Shown piece after piece: positions 5,887-6,669 of a stretch of 6,669 nt of DNA. The notes under the pieces are model-generated. The model was not told the origin of the DNA. It made no database searches and worked only from the letters and a program-made list of their open reading frames with translations. The position numbers and the translations under genes are program-made. Positions within the stretch are counted from its first letter, which is position 1, and each line of letters begins with the position of its first letter. Source of the DNA: Leucobacter sp. (GTDB taxonomy: Bacteria; Actinomycetota; Actinomycetes; Actinomycetales; Microbacteriaceae); NCBI GenBank assembly GCA_031178565.1, contig JAPSIU010000153.1, positions 1-6,669 of the forward strand, read 5' to 3'.

Positions 5887-6099
5887 ATGTCACTTCTCGC
5901 CACGCTCGCCGTAGCCGCTGAAGAGGGGCACCACGTCGTCAACGAACTGCCGTTCCCCGGCCCCTTGTTCGGCGTCATCACCTTCGCGCTCTTCACCGCG
6001 TTCGCAGTGGTGACGTTCTCCTTCCGCGACGTGGCGAACCGTCACTCCGCCAAGGCCGAAGCGTACGCCCGTGAGCACGGCGCGGACCAGCACCACTAG
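5887..6099 (+). CDS. Small single-span membrane protein, function unknown
   Basis: The product has 70 residues and I cannot assign a function. In order it has a short hydrophobic start (MSLLATLAVAA), a polar stretch with EEGHHVVNELPFPGP (12-26), one clear membrane span (about 27-46, starting LFGVITFALF), and a charged tail (RDVANRHSAKAE onward) ending in QHH. A basic tail right after the span suggests the C-terminus faces the cytoplasm, by the positive-inside rule. The ATG at 5887 is supported by AGGGG (5877-5881) five bases upstream; in-frame starts at 5848 (GTG) and 5869 (ATG) are less well placed. From general familiarity, a similar small membrane protein often lies between proA and nadD in actinobacteria, so it is probably a real conserved gene. 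The codon pattern matches its neighbours. nadD begins 17 bases after the stop. Confidence 0.8.
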   Translation: MSLLATLAVAAEEGHHVVNELPFPGPLFGVITFALFTAFAVVTFSFRDVANRHSAKAEAYAREHGADQHH

Positions 6100-6116
6100 T
6101 CAGACGTAGCCGGACG

Positions 6117-6669
6117 GTGTCTACACAGCGTCGTGTCGGGGTGATGGGCGGCACCTTCGATCCGATCCATCACGGCCACCTGGTCGCAGCGAGCGAGGTC
6201 GCGCAGAGTTTCGAACTCGACGAGGTCGTCTTCGTGCCCACGGGCGAACCCTGGCAGAAGATCAACGTCTCCGAGAGCGAGCATCGCTACCTCATGACGG
6301 TGATCGCGACGGCGTCCAACCCCCGATTCACCGTCAGCAGGGTGGATGTCGACCGAGAAGGCCCGACCTACACCGTCGACACGCTGCGGGACCTGCGCAG
6401 GGAGATGCCCGACGTCGAGCTCTTCTTCATCTCGGGCGCCGACGCCGTGGAGCAGATCATCAGCTGGAAAGACGTCGATCGTCTCTGGGAGCTGGCCCAC
6501 TTCATCGCGGTCTCGCGGCCCGGACACGAGCTGTCGCTTTCTGGTTTGTCCGATGAACACGTAAGCTTGTTGGAAGTTCCCGCATTGGCGATCTCATCAA
6601 CGGATTGCCGGGCGCGGGTCGCCCGGGGGTATCCGGTGTGGTACCTGGTGCCGGACGGTGTGGTGATAA
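6117..6669 (+). CDS. nadD: Nicotinate-nucleotide adenylyltransferase, 3' end beyond the window
   Basis: This enzyme joins nicotinate mononucleotide and ATP to form deamido-NAD, the step shared by de novo and salvage NAD synthesis. 184 residues are visible and the frame is still open at the window edge; family length suggests only a short C-terminal piece is missing. Motifs are GGTFDPIHHGHL (11-22) with the nucleotide-binding HxGH, SGADA (106-110), SRPGH, and ISSTDCR (159-165). The last part reads VWYLVPDGVV, the usual run-up to the end of the protein. The GTG at 6117 is chosen because it gives a short lead (STQRR) before the first beta strand; only a weak GGA (6112-6114) precedes it. A stretch at 6537-6605 has unusual AT-rich codons, and the last complete codon, ATA, is rare for such a genome. 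Confidence 0.93.
   Translation, partial: MSTQRRVGVMGGTFDPIHHGHLVAASEVAQSFELDEVVFVPTGEPWQKINVSESEHRYLMTVIATASNPRFTVSRVDVDREGPTYTVDTLRDLRREMPDVELFFISGADAVEQIISWKDVDRLWELAHFIAVSRPGHELSLSGLSDEHVSLLEVPALAISSTDCRARVARGYPVWYLVPDGVVI

Noticed and set aside
1..6669. CRISPR array, tRNA/rRNA gene, transposase, integrase or toxin-antitoxin pair
   Set aside because: No spaced direct repeats, no tRNA-like folds noticed, no matching protein motifs, and the gene order is standard housekeeping.

Overview
The window comes from the chromosome of a high-GC Gram-positive bacterium, most likely an actinobacterium of the Microbacteriaceae type (Microbacterium/Leucobacter-like). The reasons are strong G/C third-position bias, frequent GTG starts, the gene order rne-rplU-rpmA-obgE-proB-proA-(small membrane protein)-nadD, and protein features such as an Obg with a charged C-terminal tail. 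Genus is an inference from general familiarity; no search was possible. All real genes lie on the + strand, and gaps between genes are short (none exceeds 300 bases).

Layout. Bases 2-1345 hold the 3' part of a ribonuclease E/G gene (catalytic core plus a disordered tail). Bases 1346-1495 hold a good SigA-type promoter and a structured leader for the ribosomal protein pair rplU (bL21, 1496-1804) and rpmA (bL27, 1857-2111), which ends in a clear C(UUCG)G intrinsic terminator at 2131-2153. A 68-bp palindromic repeat (2173-2240) lies between the terminator and obgE (2260-3765). obgE overlaps proB (3762-4565) by four bases; proA (4576-5829) follows after ten bases. proB and proA encode the first two steps of proline synthesis. 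A 70-residue single-span membrane protein (5887-6099) and the nearly complete nadD (6117 to the window end) follow.

How the genes work together. The left part is a ribosome-linked block: RNase E/G processes rRNA and mRNA, bL21 and bL27 belong to the 50S subunit, and Obg is a GTPase of 50S maturation and stress signalling. The right part is metabolic: proline (ProB, ProA) and NAD (NadD).

The genes themselves are ordinary housekeeping genes, and I see no dedicated novel system such as a defence island, mobile element or CRISPR array. The most interesting signal is in the rplU leader. Its 5' arm (1404-1411) can pair perfectly either with a nearby arm or with the ribosome-binding region of rplU (1487-1494), which would be a candidate RNA switch. 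The motif GGGTGAY also recurs five times around that promoter and leader. Secondary points are the repeat crowding the obgE 5' region, a PUA-less ProB, a low-GC codon island in nadD, and unusually close Shine-Dalgarno-like sequences before proB, proA and nadD.
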